DNA of 64,000 nucleotides from Opitutia bacterium (GCA_003569245.1 BGOM01000007.1:1-64000), one strand, 5' to 3'; positions 27,055-36,674 are shown, counted from the stretch's first letter. The notes: generated by a model from the letters alone, not told the origin. Made by a program: numbers and translations.

Positions 27055-27959
27055 GACTCCTCCCGCTCCTCCTCTGCCTCGGCCAGCTGGCCGCCCCCGC
27101 CGTCGCCGCGGGCGTCCCCGGCCCGGTGACGCCCCCGCCGGCGGCCCTGAAGCTCGACCCGTTTTACAAAAAATACGTGAGCGCCACCGGCTTGCCCGTC
27201 GTGGCCTCCGGGGCGGTCGACGACCACGCGCTCCTGGAGGTGGCCTACCTCGCCGACCTCATGCTGGCCAAGCGGCCCGACGTGCGCGCGGCGATGATCG
27301 CCAACGGTTCCCGCGTGATCATCATGGGCCGCGGCGAGTTCACGACGGACATCCCGGAGTACGCGCACATGAAGCCCAAGGACTACTGGGATGCCCGCGC
27401 CCGCGGCCTGGGCGGGTCCGAGACCGACCCCGTCTGCTCCTGCGCGGAGGAGAACGTGCTGGCCTTCCCGGGGGATCCCTACGCGGCCGAGAACATCTTC
27501 ATCCACGAGTTCGCGCACAACATCCACCTGCGCGGCATGCTCAAGGTCGACCCGACCTTCGACCGGCGCCTGAAGGAGACCTACCAGGCGGCCATGGCGC
27601 GGGGACTGTGGAAGGGCAAGTATGCCGCGACCAACCACCACGAGTATTTCGCCGAGGGCGTGCAGTCCTGGTTCGACGACAACCGCGTCAACGACCACGA
27701 CCATAACCACGTCCACCTGCGCGCGCAGCTGGTCGAGTATGACCCCGGCCTGGCCGCGATGTGCCGCGAGGTCTTCGGCGACACCGAGCTGAAGTACGTG
27801 AAGCCGACGACCCGCCTCACGGGTCACATGGCGGGCTACGACCCGTCGAAGGCCCCGACCTTCACCTGGCCGGAGCGGCTCACGGCCGCCAAGGCGGAGA
27901 TCCGCCGCAAGGCGCAGGAACGCGACCGGAAGGCCAACGCCGCGCCCGCCGGCAAGTGA
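27051..27959 (+). CDS. Secreted HEXXH zinc metalloprotease-like protein
   Basis: The 302-residue exported protein (signal 1-20) has a zincin signature HEFAHNIH (H152, E153, H156), followed about 45 residues later by HHEYFAEGVQSWFDDN, where E198 or E202 could be the third zinc ligand. This arrangement resembles the lethal-factor-like/gluzincin group rather than metzincins. An unusual CSCAEEN lies before the active site. Coupling with the sulfatase (ATGA overlap) suggests they act on the same extracellular material, for example a sulfated glycoprotein; that is inference. No well-known family is recognised with confidence. Confidence 0.83.
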   Translation: MRLLPLLLCLGQLAAPAVAAGVPGPVTPPPAALKLDPFYKKYVSATGLPVVASGAVDDHALLEVAYLADLMLAKRPDVRAAMIANGSRVIIMGRGEFTTDIPEYAHMKPKDYWDARARGLGGSETDPVCSCAEENVLAFPGDPYAAENIFIHEFAHNIHLRGMLKVDPTFDRRLKETYQAAMARGLWKGKYAATNHHEYFAEGVQSWFDDNRVNDHDHNHVHLRAQLVEYDPGLAAMCREVFGDTELKYVKPTTRLTGHMAGYDPSKAPTFTWPERLTAAKAEIRRKAQERDRKANAAPAGK

Positions 27960-27974
27960 CCCGCCGGGCCCGGT

Positions 27975-29405
27975 TCAGCCCGCCCGGAGGTCCTTGAAGG
28001 CCGCCAAGGCGCGGTCGCGACCGGCGGTCAGCCCGACGAGCGGGGCGGGGTAGGTCTTACCGAGGACCACCCCGGCCTCGGCGAGGACATGCATCGGGGC
28101 CTCCCAGGGCTGATGGATCCACTCCGCAGGCAGCTTGGCCAGCTCGGGTACCCACCGGCGCACGTAGTCGCCTTCGGGGTCGAATTTCTCGCCTTGGAGC
28201 ACCGGATTGAAGACGCGGAAATACGGCGCCGCGTCGGCCCCGCAGCCACCCGCCCACTGCCAACCCATGGTGTTGGCGCCGAGGTCGGCGTCGACGAGCG
28301 TGTCCCAGTACCACTTCGCCCCGTCGTTCCACGGCTGCAACAGGTGCTTCACGAGCACGGAGGCGGCGATCATGCGGACGCGGTTGTGCTGCCAGCCGGT
28401 CTGCCAGAGCTGTCGCATCCCCGCGTCGACGATCGGGTAGCCGGTACGTCCTCGCTGCCAGGCGCGCAGCAGGTTCTTGTCGCGTTGCCAGGGGAATTTC
28501 GCGAACTCCTTGCGCAGCGGCTGGTCGGGGGTCTCGGGGAAGTGGTGGATCAGGTGCTGCGCGAATTCGCGCCAGCCCACCTCGGCGACATATTTTTCGC
28601 CGCCCTTCGTGCCGAGTTTTCCGGCGGTGCGCACGGCGTCGACGATCTCGAGCGGGGAGATCTGTCCGAAGTGCAGGTAAGGCGAGAGGCGCGAGGTGCC
28701 GTCGAGCTTGGGGATGTCGCGATCGGTCGGGTAGTCTTTCACCGGGGCGGCGACGAAGTCCCGCAGGCGTTTTTCGGCGCCCGCGCGGGTCGGGTCCCAG
28801 TGCGCGGGGAAGGCGCCGTCCCACTTGATCCGGGGGAGCAGGCCGAGCTTCGTGACCGGCACCGACTGCAGGGTCTTCTCGTGAGGAGAAAGTTTCTTCG
28901 GGGCCTTCAGGGGTAGCCCGAACTTCAGGTTCGCCAGGCAGTTCTTCCAGAACGGCGTGAAGACCTGGAAGGGCTTGCCGGCGAGGGTCTTCACGAGGTG
29001 CGGTTCGTGCAGGAGGTTGCCGTTGAACGACTCGGCCTTGATGCCGGCATTGCGCAGCGAGGTTTTCACCCGGGTGTCGCGTTCGACGATGAGCGGCTCA
29101 TGGCGGCGATTCCAGGTGACGAGTTCCGCGCCGGTCTCCTGCGCGATCCGCTTCAGTTCGGCCAGCGAATCCCCGCTCCGGATGACGAGCGGCGATCCGG
29201 CCTTGGCCAGCTGGGCGGCGAGGTCTTCCAAGGCGTGGTGAAGCCACCAGTTCGAGGCTCCGCCGGGCTGCCAGGCGCCTTCGGCGGCTGGGTCATGGAT
29301 GTAGACCGGGATGACCGGCCCGCCCGCCGCGATGGCCGCGTGGAGCGCCGGGTTGTCGGCCAGCCGAAGGTCCAGGCGGAACCAAACGAGGGTAGGAGAA
29401 GGCAT
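27975..29405 (-). CDS. phrB: Deoxyribodipyrimidine photolyase (class I CPD photolyase/cryptochrome family)
   Basis: The enzyme splits UV-induced cyclobutane pyrimidine dimers using reduced FAD and blue light. The 476-residue product has the N-terminal antenna-binding Rossmann domain (LVWFRLDLRLADNPAL) and the C-terminal FAD domain: TSRLSPYLHFGQISP, EVGWREFAQHLI, GRTGYPIVDAGMRQL, WQHNRVRM, and WDTLVDADLGANTMGWQW. The frame stays open 48 codons further upstream, but that stretch is intergenic repeat; the ATG at 29405 gives the family-standard start. Its stop is 15 bases from the convergent metalloprotease gene. Confidence 0.95.
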   Translation of the reverse strand: MPSPTLVWFRLDLRLADNPALHAAIAAGGPVIPVYIHDPAAEGAWQPGGASNWWLHHALEDLAAQLAKAGSPLVIRSGDSLAELKRIAQETGAELVTWNRRHEPLIVERDTRVKTSLRNAGIKAESFNGNLLHEPHLVKTLAGKPFQVFTPFWKNCLANLKFGLPLKAPKKLSPHEKTLQSVPVTKLGLLPRIKWDGAFPAHWDPTRAGAEKRLRDFVAAPVKDYPTDRDIPKLDGTSRLSPYLHFGQISPLEIVDAVRTAGKLGTKGGEKYVAEVGWREFAQHLIHHFPETPDQPLRKEFAKFPWQRDKNLLRAWQRGRTGYPIVDAGMRQLWQTGWQHNRVRMIAASVLVKHLLQPWNDGAKWYWDTLVDADLGANTMGWQWAGGCGADAAPYFRVFNPVLQGEKFDPEGDYVRRWVPELAKLPAEWIHQPWEAPMHVLAEAGVVLGKTYPAPLVGLTAGRDRALAAFKDLRAG

Positions 29406-29569
29406 GGCGGGAGGAGAAAGGGTCAGGGACAGGGAGAGGGGCAGGGGTAGGAAACCCAAACAAAAGGGGCCGGGCTCGAGGTGCAAGGCGACCAAAGGGA
29501 AACCTAGGACAAAGTGAGGAGTCGACCCCTGACCCTGACCAACCGCCAACCGCTAACCGCCAACCCCTA
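29406..29569. repeat. Intergenic AGGGACAGGG block plus TAACCGCCAACCGC block
   Basis: Between phrB and the M42 peptidase, a purine-rich run at about 29417-29450 (GGGTCAGGGACAGGGAGAGG) is followed at 29523-29567 by CCCTGACCCTGACC and AACCGCCAACCGCTAACCGC. Both blocks recur in other gaps of this window. Confidence 0.55.
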
Positions 29570-30649
29570 TCACCAACTATACTTCTGCCCCTTCTTGATC
29601 CGGCGGGCGAAGGTGACGAGGAGCTGGACGGACTGCTCCACCACGGCAAGGTCGACGACTTCGCCGGGGGTGTGCATGTAGCGCAGGGGGATGGAGACCA
29701 GGCCGCAGGCGACGCCGGCGTTGGCCATCTGCATGGCGCGGGCGTCGGTGCCGGTCGGGCGCGGCTCGGCCTGGATCTGATAGGGGATGCCGGCTTCTTC
29801 GGCGGCCTCGACCAGGTGGTCGAAGACGATCGGGTTGATGTTCGGACCGCGGCCGATGATCGGACCGCCCGAAAGGCTGAAGCGACCGAACTTACGGTTA
29901 TCGGCGTCGGGGTGGTCGGTCGCATGGCCGACGTCGACGGCGATGCCGACGTCGGGGTTGACGGCTTGGGCGGCGACCTGCGCGCCGCGCACGCCGATTT
30001 CCTCCTGCGTGGTGGCGACGGAGGCCACGGTGGCGGCGAGGGACTTCTCCTTGGCGAGGCGCCGGAAGGCCTCCATGCAGACGTAAGCGCCGGCCTTGTC
30101 GTCAAACGCGCGGGCGACACCGATGCTGCCGCGCAGCATCTCGGGGCCGTCGGCGTAGACGGCGGGGTCGCCGATGCGCACGATGGACAGGGCGTCGGTC
30201 CGGTTGTTCACGCCGATATCGATCCACATGTCATGACGTTCCGGAACGCGTTTGCGGTCCTCGGGCGAGAGCAGGTGCACGGCGCGCTTGCCGGTGATGC
30301 CGAGCACGGGCCCCTCGCGGGTCAGGATGTGCAGGCGGCGACCGGAGGGGATGATCTGGTCGTGGCCGCCGAGGAACTCGAAGTACAGGTAGCCCTTGTC
30401 GTCGACGTGGGAGATGATGAGCCCGATTTCGTCGATGTGGCCGGCGAACATCAGGGTCGGGCCGCCGTTGCCCTTGAGGGTCGCGATGCGGTTGCCGATG
30501 GCGTCCTTCGCGTAGGTGTCCGCCGACTTCTCGACGTAGCGGTCGACCACCGCCTGCGCGGCGAACTCGTGGCCCGTCGGGGACTTCGCGGTCAGGAGGT
30601 CCTTGAGGAAGTCAGGGTAGTCGGTGATCCCGGAGGTCTTTTTGGCCAT
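29570..30649 (-). CDS. M42 family aminopeptidase (FrvX/glutamyl aminopeptidase-like)
   Basis: The 359-residue cytoplasmic enzyme belongs to the clan of dinuclear metal aminopeptidases that form tetrahedral complexes. The full ligand set is visible: AGHIDEIG (His), ARAFDDKAG (Asp), TTQEEIGVRGA (Glu-Glu), AVDVGHATD (Asp), and a late His in RYMHTPGEV. There is no signal peptide. It probably trims oligopeptides. Isolated between repeat-bearing gaps, it ends just inside the intergenic repeat block of the photolyase gene. The start ATG is followed by MAKKTSGITDYPDFL, as is usual for the family. Confidence 0.92.
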   Translation of the reverse strand: MAKKTSGITDYPDFLKDLLTAKSPTGHEFAAQAVVDRYVEKSADTYAKDAIGNRIATLKGNGGPTLMFAGHIDEIGLIISHVDDKGYLYFEFLGGHDQIIPSGRRLHILTREGPVLGITGKRAVHLLSPEDRKRVPERHDMWIDIGVNNRTDALSIVRIGDPAVYADGPEMLRGSIGVARAFDDKAGAYVCMEAFRRLAKEKSLAATVASVATTQEEIGVRGAQVAAQAVNPDVGIAVDVGHATDHPDADNRKFGRFSLSGGPIIGRGPNINPIVFDHLVEAAEEAGIPYQIQAEPRPTGTDARAMQMANAGVACGLVSIPLRYMHTPGEVVDLAVVEQSVQLLVTFARRIKKGQKYSW

Positions 30650-30727
30650 GGCGCACCCTAAACCCCCGTCGCGTCGGAAGACAAGCGGAGGTCGTGGCCT
30701 TTTTCGCTCAATAGGCCGGCGCGAGAC

Positions 30728-32320
30728 TCACTTGCCCGGTCGGGTGAACGGCGGCCGTTCGAACTTCACGGGTTCAGGCCCCACGCGCGGATCCTCCGCT
30801 TCCTTGAGCACGGCGAGCAGCTGGGCCGCCAGCCGTTCGCGGGTCGCCGCGTAGGCGGGTTCGGCCGCCACGTTCTTCACCTGGTCGGGGTCCTTGGCCA
30901 GGTCGTAGAGTTCCTCCGCGGGACGTTTGCCGAAGGCCAGGTCGTAGATCCACTGGTAGCGCGGGTCGTCGAAATGACCGATGACCCAGGCCTTGGTCGG
31001 GCTCGCGTCCATGTCCGCGTAGGCGGCGTAGGTCTGCTGTTCGAGTTTGTCGGCGGGCGGTAGGTCGGCGCGTCCCGTGAACTTCGGGCTACCCAGGGGC
31101 CACCGGTCCGGCGCGAAATTGCGGATGTAGAGGAAATCCTTGGTGCGCAATGCGCGCTGGGGGTAGGGCAGGTTATCCTCGCGCGCGCCCGCCACGTGCC
31201 GCTCGCGGCCCGTCACCACCCACGTCCGGGTCGGGTCGACCTGGCCGGCGGTCTCCGCGCGCAGCACGGGCAGGAGACTCCGGCCGGTCATCACGGCCGG
31301 ACGCGCGACCCGCCCGAAGTCGAGGAAGGTCGGCGCGAGATCCATCAGGTTGACGAAATCGTCGACGACCCGGCCGCCCGGGATCGTGGGTCCGCGGACG
31401 ATCAGGGCGACGTTCGTGCCGTGGTCGACGAGGTTGCACTTGCCGCGGGGGACGCCGGGCATGCCGTGGTCGCCGCTGATGACGAAGAGCGTGTTATCGA
31501 GTTCCCCGCGGCGTTCGAGCTCGGCGATGAGCACGCCGACGCCGGCATCCCACGCCTGGCATTCGCCGAGGTAATCGGCGACGTCGGCGCGGACCTCGGG
31601 GACATCCGGCAGGAAGGCCGGCAGCTTGCCCCGGAGCGCGTCCGGGTCGATCTTCCAGAGCGCCGCCCCGCTGTGTTTCTCGTACGTCCGATGGGTGAGC
31701 GTCGGTCCGAACCAGTAGCAGAAGGGCTGGTCCCCCTTGCGGTCGGCGAGGAAGGCCTGGAAGTTGCCCCGCACCTCGCCGAGCAGCTCGGCCTTGGCGG
31801 CCTCGAAGGTCGCCCCCGCTCGCACCAGGGCGGTCGCGTGCTCGGAGAAGTTATTGAAGCGGGCCCCGGCCTTCTGGTACGAATATTTCTGGCCGCCATA
31901 GGGGGCGTCGGCCGGCGTGCCCGGGCTCCAGACCTTGAAACTCTTGCCGAGGTGGTAGCCGGCGTCGCGCAGCAGCAGCGGGTAGGTCGGGATCGCGCTG
32001 TCCCACTGCGCCCCGTTGAGGATCGCGCCGAGGTGCGTGCGGAAGAAATACTGGCCCGACAGCAGCGAGCTGCGGCAGGGGGTGCAGCTCGGCGAGGTCA
32101 CGAACGCATGGCGGAAGAGCACGCCCTCGCCGGCGATCCGGTCGATGTTCGGCGTCTTGATCACCTGGTTGAGGCTCGGTCGGCCGTCGAGCCGCGCGTA
32201 GGCGCCGGCGTAGCGGCCCCAGTCGTCGGCGAAACAGAAGACGATGTTCGGCCGTTTCACCTCCGCGGCGGGGAGGAACGGGGCGGCGAGGGCCAGCAGG
32301 CAGAGGCGAAGCGTTTTCAT
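30728..32320 (-). CDS. Secreted sulfatase (iduronate-2-sulfatase-like), second of a coupled pair
   Basis: The 530-residue exported sulfatase has a signal peptide ([16 protein letters not shown]), ADDWGR metal site (31-36), modification motif CTPCR (C79), [10 protein letters not shown] and SGDHG. The GKxFxxW block and general spacing match iduronate-2-sulfatase or heparan-sulfatase relatives. The ATG overlaps the stop of the upstream sulfatase (ATGA), so the pair is probably translationally coupled. A longer in-frame extension exists but lies within the upstream gene and has no signal peptide. The substrate is inferred to be a sulfated glycan. Confidence 0.93.
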   Translation of the reverse strand: MKTLRLCLLALAAPFLPAAEVKRPNIVFCFADDWGRYAGAYARLDGRPSLNQVIKTPNIDRIAGEGVLFRHAFVTSPSCTPCRSSLLSGQYFFRTHLGAILNGAQWDSAIPTYPLLLRDAGYHLGKSFKVWSPGTPADAPYGGQKYSYQKAGARFNNFSEHATALVRAGATFEAAKAELLGEVRGNFQAFLADRKGDQPFCYWFGPTLTHRTYEKHSGAALWKIDPDALRGKLPAFLPDVPEVRADVADYLGECQAWDAGVGVLIAELERRGELDNTLFVISGDHGMPGVPRGKCNLVDHGTNVALIVRGPTIPGGRVVDDFVNLMDLAPTFLDFGRVARPAVMTGRSLLPVLRAETAGQVDPTRTWVVTGRERHVAGAREDNLPYPQRALRTKDFLYIRNFAPDRWPLGSPKFTGRADLPPADKLEQQTYAAYADMDASPTKAWVIGHFDDPRYQWIYDLAFGKRPAEELYDLAKDPDQVKNVAAEPAYAATRERLAAQLLAVLKEAEDPRVGPEPVKFERPPFTRPGK

Positions 32321-33885
32321 TTCAAGGGGGTAGGTTCCCAGTCGGAAGGGATGACCCAGTTCGCGTCGAGTTTCTCGCCGCGCAGGTATTTCTCGTAGAA
32401 GCCGCGGCGGCGCACGTCCGCCGACGGGTGGGCCTCGTATTCGGCCCCGCGACCGAGCGCCCGCAGGTCGCCGAGGGCCTTGAGTTCGGCCCACAGCTGC
32501 GCGCGCAGTTCGGTGGCGCCGGGGGCGGTGGTCGGGGGCGCGAGCAGGTTGCGGACGCAGTCGGGGTCGGTCCGTAGGTCATATAATTCCTGGGCCGGTC
32601 GCAGGCCGAAGCACAGGTCCCAGAACGGGTCATTCCCCTTATCCCGGCGCGCCTGCAGGATGAAAGACTTCGTCGGGCTGGCATCGGTGTCGAGGTAGCC
32701 GGTCTCGGGGTTGCCGCAGGGCCAACGCGACGGTTCGGCGTTCTCGAGGTAGAGGCGACCGTCCTTGACGATGCCCCGCACCGGGTAGCCCGCGTCGTTC
32801 GGCCGGCCGAAGTCGTGGCGCTCCCGGCCGACGAGGACGTGGTCGCGCGTGCGGGCGAGGTCGGGCGTGTCGGCGAAGGCGTCGAAGAGGCTCCGGCCCG
32901 GCGACGGGGCGAGCCCGGTGTCCTTCCAGGCGATACCGGCCGCCTCGAGGAAGGTCGGCGCGAAGTCGATGAAACTCACGTAGGCCTCGACCCGTCGGCC
33001 CGGCCCGCGGATGCCCTTGGGCCAGCGGACCGCGAGCGGCAGGTGATTGGCGTTCTCGTACATGTGGCCCTTGATGCGCGGGAAGGGCATCCCGTTGTCG
33101 CTCGTCACGATCACCAAGGTGTCATCGAGTTTGCCGGCGCTTTCCAAGGCGGCCAGCATCCGGCCCAGATGGCGGTCGGAGTGCTCCACCTCGTAGGCGT
33201 AATCGAGCAGGTCGTTCCGCACCGTCTCGTTGTCGGGCCAGATCGCCGGCACCCGGTCCACGTCGGACGGTTGCTTGCCGCCGAGGCGGGCCCCCGTGCC
33301 CGCCTCGTACTCGCGGTGCGGCTCGATCGGGCCCGCCCAGAAGAACCAAGGCTGACCGGGGCGCGTGTCCCGCAGGAAGTTCTCGAAATTCGTCGCGTAG
33401 TCGTTGTTCGTGATCCCGCTGGTCGGCGGCTTGGCCTTGGCCTGGTTGTAGGTCTTGCCAGCGTAGGCGCGCGGCTTGCCTTGGGCGTCGAGCATGCTAC
33501 CCGGCCCCCAGACCTTGCCCGTCGTCGCGTAGAAGTAGCCGCCCGCGGTCAACGCCTCCGGGAAGATGCCGAACTCCGGCGGGAAGATGCACTGGTGGTT
33601 CGCGGCGGCGCCGAGCTGCCAAGGGTAGCGCCCCGTCATGATCGTCGAACGCGAGGGCGCGCACTTGGCGGTCGGCGTGTAGGCGTTCATGAAGAGCAGG
33701 CCTTCGCGGGCGACCCGGTCGAAGTTCGGCGTCTTGACCCAGCGGCAACCGTAGGCGCCGGCGTGCCCCATGCCCCAGTCGTCCATGATGAAGAACAGGA
33801 TGTTCGGACGCGGGGCCGTCGGCTCGGCGGCGGCGAGGGTCGCGGTCAGCAACGACAGGCAGGAGAGCAACGCGTGGCGTATCAT
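32317..33885 (-). CDS. Secreted sulfatase, first of a coupled pair
   Basis: The 522-residue product has a signal peptide ending LAAAEP, metal site MDDWGMGH (34-41), modification motif CAPSR (C75), the second-site TTGKVWGPG, and SDNGMPF. It resembles N-sulfoglucosamine sulfohydrolase/iduronate-type sulfatases. It overlaps the downstream sulfatase by four bases. Two adjacent sulfatases with different modification motifs suggest stepwise removal of sulfates at different positions of one polymer; this is inference. An endonuclease/exonuclease/phosphatase-like gene lies 62 bases upstream on the same strand. Confidence 0.93.
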   Translation of the reverse strand: MIRHALLSCLSLLTATLAAAEPTAPRPNILFFIMDDWGMGHAGAYGCRWVKTPNFDRVAREGLLFMNAYTPTAKCAPSRSTIMTGRYPWQLGAAANHQCIFPPEFGIFPEALTAGGYFYATTGKVWGPGSMLDAQGKPRAYAGKTYNQAKAKPPTSGITNNDYATNFENFLRDTRPGQPWFFWAGPIEPHREYEAGTGARLGGKQPSDVDRVPAIWPDNETVRNDLLDYAYEVEHSDRHLGRMLAALESAGKLDDTLVIVTSDNGMPFPRIKGHMYENANHLPLAVRWPKGIRGPGRRVEAYVSFIDFAPTFLEAAGIAWKDTGLAPSPGRSLFDAFADTPDLARTRDHVLVGRERHDFGRPNDAGYPVRGIVKDGRLYLENAEPSRWPCGNPETGYLDTDASPTKSFILQARRDKGNDPFWDLCFGLRPAQELYDLRTDPDCVRNLLAPPTTAPGATELRAQLWAELKALGDLRALGRGAEYEAHPSADVRRRGFYEKYLRGEKLDANWVIPSDWEPTPLK

Positions 33886-33947
33886 CGGGGTGAGTCTTTT
33901 CTAGGACCTCTCCCCGCAGGGGCAATGCCTACCTACGCCCCGACCGG

Positions 33948-34784
33948 TCACTCCAGCGTCACCATCACCGGGTAATGGTCGCTGGGATGCTGACCCCTGA
34001 CCTCGAAAGCGATGACCTCGGCGGACCGGGCGCGCCAGCCCCCGCGTCCGAGCAGCCAATCGATGTGCAAGCCCGCCGGGTTCGTCTGTCGGTAGCCGTG
34101 GAACGTGCCCAGCGACTCGCCCTTCCGGACCGCCGCGCTGCGGAAGAGGTCGGTCAGGTAGCCGTCACCGGTGAAGGTCGCGTAGGCTGCGCTGGCCTGG
34201 GCGACGGCGTTGAAGTCGCCCACGAGCAGGATCGGCCGATCGGTCGGCGTCGACTCCAGCCGTCGCCTTACGAGTTTGGCCGATTCGCCACGGGCCTCCT
34301 CGGACAGGTGGTCGAAGTGAGTGTTCACGAACAGGAAGGTGCGCCCCGTCGTCTTGTCGCGGAAGCGGGCCCAGGTGACCATGCGGGGCAGGGAGGAGCC
34401 CCAGGATTTCGAGCCTACTACCTCCGGGGTCGTCGAGAGCCAGTAATCCTTGGTCTCCAGCAGCTCGAAGCGTTCGCGACGGTAGAAGATCGCCATGAAC
34501 TCGCCTTGCTCGCCGCCCTCGCGGCCCTGGCCCAGCATCGCGTAGCCCGGCAGGTCGGCGCGCAGGTCGGCCAGCTGCCCTGCCAGGCCCTCCTGCGTCC
34601 CGATCAGGTCGGGCTTCGTCGCCTCGAGGCATGCCTTCATCACCGGCCGGCGCGTCGGCCAATCATTCGGCGGGCGGGGGCTCGCGTACCTCAGGTTGAA
34701 CGTCATCACCCGCAGTTCGCTCGAGTCCGGAGTCTCGGCGCCGAACAGGGAGAGGGGCGTGAGTAGCAAGGCGAGAAGGCGCAT
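33948..34784 (-). CDS. Secreted endonuclease/exonuclease/phosphatase family protein
   Basis: The 278-residue exported protein (signal LLALLLTPLSLFGAE) has the EEP fold motifs in order: VMTFNLRYA, IGTQEG (metal-binding Glu), FVNTHFDH (His), LVGDFNA (Asp-Asn) and the final PSDHYPV (Asp-His). Members cleave phosphodiesters or inositol phosphates; the substrate is unknown. The ATG is preceded by an 11-base G/C homopolymer (34786-34796), so no Shine-Dalgarno sequence is available and run length could vary. It is followed by the sulfatase pair on the same strand. Confidence 0.9.
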   Translation of the reverse strand: MRLLALLLTPLSLFGAETPDSSELRVMTFNLRYASPRPPNDWPTRRPVMKACLEATKPDLIGTQEGLAGQLADLRADLPGYAMLGQGREGGEQGEFMAIFYRRERFELLETKDYWLSTTPEVVGSKSWGSSLPRMVTWARFRDKTTGRTFLFVNTHFDHLSEEARGESAKLVRRRLESTPTDRPILLVGDFNAVAQASAAYATFTGDGYLTDLFRSAAVRKGESLGTFHGYRQTNPAGLHIDWLLGRGGWRARSAEVIAFEVRGQHPSDHYPVMVTLE

Positions 34785-35235
34785 AGGGGGGGGGGGAGGG
34801 CTAGGGAATAGGGAGTAGGTTAGGAAGGCAAGGGGCTGTGATCAGCGGGCCAGTGGACCGGTGGGCAAGGAAAGGCAGCATGCAAAAAAGAGGGACAGGG
34901 CTAGGGCTGGGGCCTGGGCTAGGGACAGGGACGGTATCGTCGCACGAGATGAAGCCAGCTTCCATCCCGTGGTGAGTTTACGGTTACGCCCTGTGCCCCC
35001 GTGTCATCTCGCCACCGTGCCAGCTAGTCCGGCCTCTCCTTCCCCTGAAAACTGACCCTGTCCCTGACCCTCTTTTTGCATCCTCTCTGCCTTGCCCGCG
35101 TGCCTAACCGCCAACCGCTACCCCCCAACCGCTCGCGAACGCCGTTCGCGCCGTTCGGGACCAGTGTTGCTGCTGTTCCGCCATAGGCCCGATTAGCTCA
35201 CGGCCGACCGGGACGGTCAGCCCTACCTGAGCATC
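34785..35235. repeat. Composite intergenic repeat region with a degenerate REPIN
   Basis: No gene is seen. From left to right: the G11 run (34786-34796); GGGCCAGTGGACCGGTGGGC near 34848-34867; AAAAAAGAGGGACAGGGCTA near 34883-34902; AT-richer sequence to 35045; the reverse complement of that purine block (CCCTGTCCCTGACCCTCTTT) near 35056-35075; the TAACCGCCAACCGC block at about 35104-35135; a hairpin of the CGCGAACG/GTTCGCG type; then a degenerate REPIN at 35153-35226 (GTTC in place of GTAG, ending in CTAC). Confidence 0.6.
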
Positions 35236-35266
35236 CAAACAAAAAGGCGGGCCCGGAGGCCCGCCT
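35236..35266 (-). terminator. Intrinsic terminator of the double DUF1080 gene
   Basis: On the minus strand a 7-bp stem GGCGGGC/GCCCGCC (35246-35265) is followed by TTTTTGTTTGG. It lies 23 bases after the stop of the DUF1080 gene and abuts the REPIN. The U-tract TTTTTGTTTGG recurs at the terminator near 60131. Confidence 0.8.
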
Positions 35267-35288
35267 TCGCGGCCGGCTGAAGCGACGG

Positions 35289-36674
35289 TTACTTGCTCAG
35301 GTCGCGCAGCTTGACGTTCTTGAACCAGACTTCGTCGCCGTGCTCCTGGAGCAGGATGTGACCGGACTCCCACTCGCCGAAGTTGGCGCCGAACTTGGGG
35401 TCGGCGTACTTGGATTTGGCGCGGAGGTCGCGGAATTCCTGGGAGGCGCGGTCATAGGCCACGACGAGGCGGCCGTTGAGCCAGTGCTCGACCTTGGTGC
35501 CCTTGGTCACGACGTAGGCGTTGTTCCATTGGCCGATCGGGTTGGGACGCTTGTTCTTGGCGGTGATCAGGTCGTAGAGCGACGAGACCGTGCGGTTGCC
35601 GTCGCGGCCCAGCTTGGCGTCGGCGTGCACGTCGTCGTCCAGCATCTGGAACTCGAGGCCGAACGCGGAACCGGCGCCCTGGTTGAGGGACGGCTGCGCG
35701 TAGTACTTCAGGCCGCTGTTCGCGCCGGTGGTCAGCTTGAAGTCGACCGAGATCTCGAACTGCTTATAGGCGCCGAGCGTGACGATGTCGCCGGCGGCCG
35801 CGGATTCCTTGCCGTCGCCCTTGGCGGTGCGGAGGGTGCCGTCGACGACGGACCAGCCGGCCTTCGGGAAGTCCGGCCCCTTGGCGGAGCGCCAGCCCTT
35901 GGTGGACACGCCGTCGAAGAGGAGCGTCCAGCCGTCGGCCTTCTCGGACTCGGTCAGGGTGTTGTCGGCGACCTCGGTCAGGGTGATGTTCTTCCACTGC
36001 ACGGTGGTGCCGGCCTTGTCCTTGGCGTTGCCGATGCCGTGGACCTGGAAGGCGATGAAGCCGGCGAGGTAGCCGTCGTCGCGGGCGTCCACGCGGGCCA
36101 CGCCGTTGAGCCAGGTGCGGATGCGGTTGCCGACGGCCTCGACCTTGACGTGGTTCCATTCGCCGACCTTGGTGACCTCGCGGCCCTGCTGGGAGAAGGC
36201 GAGGGCGTCGCCGCCGCCGAAGCCCGGGACGATCCAGCCGCGGCGGCCTTCCTCGTAGAGGCCGGCGGACCACATCCGGGCCTGCGTGTCGGGCTTGCGG
36301 ACGTTCTTGGGGTCCGTGTCGATCTCGGCCTGGTAGCCGTGCACGCGCCCGGCGGGGACCTTGACGGTCTTGCCCGCGGCGTCGACGATCTCGGTCGCCT
36401 TGTCATGGGCGTGCGAGCGGAACTGGACGCCCGAGTTGAGGCGCGGGTCGTTCAGGAAATCGTACTCGAGCACGAAGTTCGCGTATTCCTTCTCGGTGGC
36501 GAGGAAGGTGTTCGGCGTGTTGAGCGTCGAGGTGCCGACGAGCACGCCATCCTTGACGGCGTAGCTGGCTTCGCCGCCTTTCTTGGCGAAACCGGTGAGG
36601 TCCTTGCCGTTGAAGATCTCCGCGCCGAAGGAGGCGAGGGGCAGCAGGGCGAGGGTGAGCAGGGTCTTCTTCAT
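35289..36674 (-). CDS. Secreted protein with two tandem DUF1080 domains
   Basis: The 461-residue exported protein has a signal peptide (TLLTLALLPLASFGAE). Domain 1 (about 19-232) opens with IFNGKDLTGFAKKG and domain 2 (about 245-461) with WTLLFDGVSTKGWRSAKG. Each carries the matching late block (WNHVKVEAVGNRIRTWLNG; WNNAYVVTKGTKVEHWLNG). DUF1080 members include 3-keto-disaccharide hydrolases and laminin-G-like binding domains; GRVHGYQAEID and SGLKYYAQPS are family-typical. It is followed 70 bases upstream by the Gfo/Idh/MocA gene on the same strand, a frequent pairing in PVC genomes consistent with 3-ketoglycoside metabolism. The leader reads CGCATACCC just before ATG. Confidence 0.92.
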   Translation of the reverse strand: MKKTLLTLALLPLASFGAEIFNGKDLTGFAKKGGEASYAVKDGVLVGTSTLNTPNTFLATEKEYANFVLEYDFLNDPRLNSGVQFRSHAHDKATEIVDAAGKTVKVPAGRVHGYQAEIDTDPKNVRKPDTQARMWSAGLYEEGRRGWIVPGFGGGDALAFSQQGREVTKVGEWNHVKVEAVGNRIRTWLNGVARVDARDDGYLAGFIAFQVHGIGNAKDKAGTTVQWKNITLTEVADNTLTESEKADGWTLLFDGVSTKGWRSAKGPDFPKAGWSVVDGTLRTAKGDGKESAAAGDIVTLGAYKQFEISVDFKLTTGANSGLKYYAQPSLNQGAGSAFGLEFQMLDDDVHADAKLGRDGNRTVSSLYDLITAKNKRPNPIGQWNNAYVVTKGTKVEHWLNGRLVVAYDRASQEFRDLRAKSKYADPKFGANFGEWESGHILLQEHGDEVWFKNVKLRDLSK

